Assembly (NCBI GenBank): GCA_007571225.1
Contig: RKRU01000098.1
Coordinates: 1 to 5,755, forward strand
Reading direction: 5' to 3'
Length of the DNA: 5,755 nt
Origin: Nitrosopumilaceae archaeon
GTDB taxonomy: Archaea; Thermoproteota; Nitrososphaeria; Nitrososphaerales; Nitrosopumilaceae
The notes under the pieces were generated by a model. It made no database searches. It worked only from the letters and a program-made list of their open reading frames with translations, and was not told the origin of the DNA. Position numbers and translations under genes: made by a program. Positions 4,918-5,755 of the stretch are shown piece by piece. The stretch's first letter is position 1. Every line of letters starts with the position of its first letter.

Positions 4918-5382
4918 ATGTTGGAGCAGTCGGAGCTGCTAGTAAGAAGGATCAGGGAGGGTACTGTAATAGACCACATAGATGAGGGCATGGGACTCAA
5001 GGTACTAGACGCGCTCAGGATAGATGGTAGAGACGGCAGTTTGATTACAATAGCACTCAACGTGCCAAGCGGCAAGTACAAAAAGAAGGATATCATAAAG
5101 GTAGAAGACAAGTTTCTAAAGGATGACGACACCAACAAGTTGGCAGTCATCGCCCCAAAGGCCACCATAAACATGATAAAGAACTACCGCCTAGTCGAGA
5201 AGCGCAGGGTCTCACTCCCAAGCGAGATCGACAGAATCTTTTTGTGCTCAAACCCCGACTGTATTACAAACAGTACGGAGAGAATAGAGGCCGTAATGGA
5301 TGTCGTAGATAAAGTGGGAAGGATACTCAAATGCAGATACTGTTCTAGAACACTTGATGTGGACGGTTTAAAGTATAACTAG
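4918..5382 (+). CDS. pyrI: Aspartate carbamoyltransferase regulatory chain
   Basis: A 154-residue protein (E. coli PyrI: 153) that binds the catalytic trimers and nucleotide effectors. The N-terminal allosteric domain (about 1-100) starts with REGTVIDHIDEG (13-24) and contains LNVPSGKYKKKDIIKVE (48-63-like segment) and APKATINMI (79-87); the Lys residues of KKKDIIK correspond to the effector-binding region of the family. The C-terminal zinc domain carries the four cysteines Cys110, Cys115, Cys139 and Cys142 (CSNPDC and CRYC), which contact the catalytic chain. Nothing is truncated. ATG 4918 is chosen because it is preceded by a TATA-like element at 4891-4898 and matches the family length. Divergent from pyrB, convergent with the ATP synthase proteolipid gene 30 bp downstream. 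Whether CTP and ATP regulate this enzyme as in E. coli is inferred from the family. Confidence 0.96.
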   Translation: MLEQSELLVRRIREGTVIDHIDEGMGLKVLDALRIDGRDGSLITIALNVPSGKYKKKDIIKVEDKFLKDDDTNKLAVIAPKATINMIKNYRLVEKRRVSLPSEIDRIFLCSNPDCITNSTERIEAVMDVVDKVGRILKCRYCSRTLDVDGLKYN

Positions 5383-5402
5383 AAAAAGTTGTAGAGAAAA
5401 AA
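5383..5402 (-). terminator. T-rich archaeal-type terminator for the proteolipid gene
   Basis: Reading leftward past the stop at 5413, the minus strand has a run of six T (5402-5397) and then of five T (5387-5383). Archaeal RNA polymerase is known to terminate at such oligo-T tracts without a hairpin. They lie entirely within the 30-bp convergent gap, just before the pyrI stop. No comparable T-run is seen on the plus strand after pyrI. Confidence 0.5.
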
Positions 5403-5412
5403 TTCCTCAAGT

Positions 5413-5724
5413 TTATTGTCCCAATATGATGAACATCATGACGATACCATAGATGGCGATCGACTCCACCATGCCCACAAAGATGAATACCTTGGACTGC
5501 AAAGCAGGATTCTCGCTTATGACTGCAAGGCCTGCTGCGCCTACCTGTCCCAAGCCGATTCCGGCACCAAAGGCTGCAAGTCCAAAGGCTAGTCCTGCAC
5601 CGAGGATCTTCATCGAATCGGAGCTTGCAGCAGTTGATTCACCCTCGGCCGCGTATGCAAGACCGGTTGAACCGGCAATAGATATCACCGCTACTGCGAA
5701 AAGTGCCAAAACGATTGGTTTCAT
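5413..5724 (-). CDS. atpK: A-type ATP synthase proteolipid (c/K subunit)
   Basis: The membrane rotor-ring subunit that carries ions through the A1A0-ATP synthase. Of 103 residues, 1-25 form a signal-peptide-like hydrophobic leader ending GLAYA before AEGES. Then come two transmembrane helices: about 39-69, with the glycine-rich GAGIGLG packing motif (54-59 region), and about 76-102, with the ion-binding carboxylate Glu87 in GMVESIAIYG. The loop SENPAL (70-75) is the usual polar turn. One hairpin, so this is the short, non-duplicated form. Gln60 in helix 1 and Ser88 next to Glu87 resemble sodium-binding c-ring ligands, but this is not proof of Na+ coupling. The ATG at 5724 fits the start of the leader. 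No Shine-Dalgarno site is visible and an A/T-rich element (aaataagg) lies at the window edge, about 27 bp upstream. Other ATP synthase genes are not in the window. Confidence 0.93.
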   Translation of the reverse strand: MKPIVLALFAVAVISIAGSTGLAYAAEGESTAASSDSMKILGAGLAFGLAAFGAGIGLGQVGAAGLAVISENPALQSKVFIFVGMVESIAIYGIVMMFIILGQ

Positions 5725-5745
5725 GTTATTTTGGGCGTCTCAGAA

Positions 5746-5755
5746 ATCCTTATTT
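5746..5755 (-). promoter_or_regulatory. Possible TATA element of atpK, cut by the window edge
   Basis: The minus strand reads aaataaggat from the right edge, centred about 26-27 bp before the ATG at 5724. This is the right place for a TATA box of a leaderless transcript, but the element and its BRE are incomplete here, so the call is weak. Confidence 0.25.

Noticed and set aside
4884..5174. Upstream extension of pyrB to an ATG at 5174 (409 residues)
   Set aside because: The extra 97 codons are antisense to pyrI; the family N-terminus begins right after GTG 4883 and the length then fits.

Overview
The window reads as a piece of a mesophilic archaeal chromosome, most likely a marine Nitrososphaerota (Thaumarchaeota) genome of the Nitrosopumilus/Cenarchaeum type. 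Reasons: a surface protein ending in the PEFG-CTERM sorting signal known from that phylum, an archaeal-style ATP synthase proteolipid with a cleavable-looking leader, an aspartate transcarbamoylase with a separate zinc-binding regulatory chain, and TATA elements placed about 24-28 bp upstream of start codons with almost no leader, the archaeal leaderless pattern. No lineage marker such as rRNA is present, so the assignment is an inference.

Left part (1-1091): a metal-homeostasis module. The 5' part of a ZnuA-like (cluster A-I) metal-binding ABC transporter protein runs leftward off the window edge, ending inside a His/Asp-rich loop encoded by perfect 30-bp tandem repeats. Divergently transcribed is a NikR-family ribbon-helix-helix/ACT-like regulator that keeps three of the four nickel ligands. 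The 177-bp intergenic region holds a perfect 11-bp inverted repeat, a candidate operator.

Middle (1088-3486): two leftward genes, a large secreted PEFG-CTERM surface protein (its stop overlaps the nikR stop tail to tail) and, upstream of it, a stand-alone LON-domain protein with a TTG start. A 458-bp stretch (3487-3944) follows without a convincing gene. It holds a 37-bp direct repeat pair whose two copies differ only by transitions.

Right part (3945-5755): the catalytic (pyrB, leftward) and regulatory (pyrI, rightward) chains of aspartate transcarbamoylase are divergent, separated by only 34 bp in which two facing TATA elements can be seen. pyrI converges on the ATP synthase c/K proteolipid gene (leftward), which has T-rich termination signals between the two. 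The GTG-start pyrB and the pyrI product should assemble into one enzyme of de novo pyrimidine synthesis; the bidirectional promoter offers a way to express both subunits together.

The most interesting items are the variant NikR/ZnuA divergon with its inverted repeat, and the compact pyrB-pyrI bidirectional promoter. I see no defence system, mobile element, CRISPR array or RNA gene.
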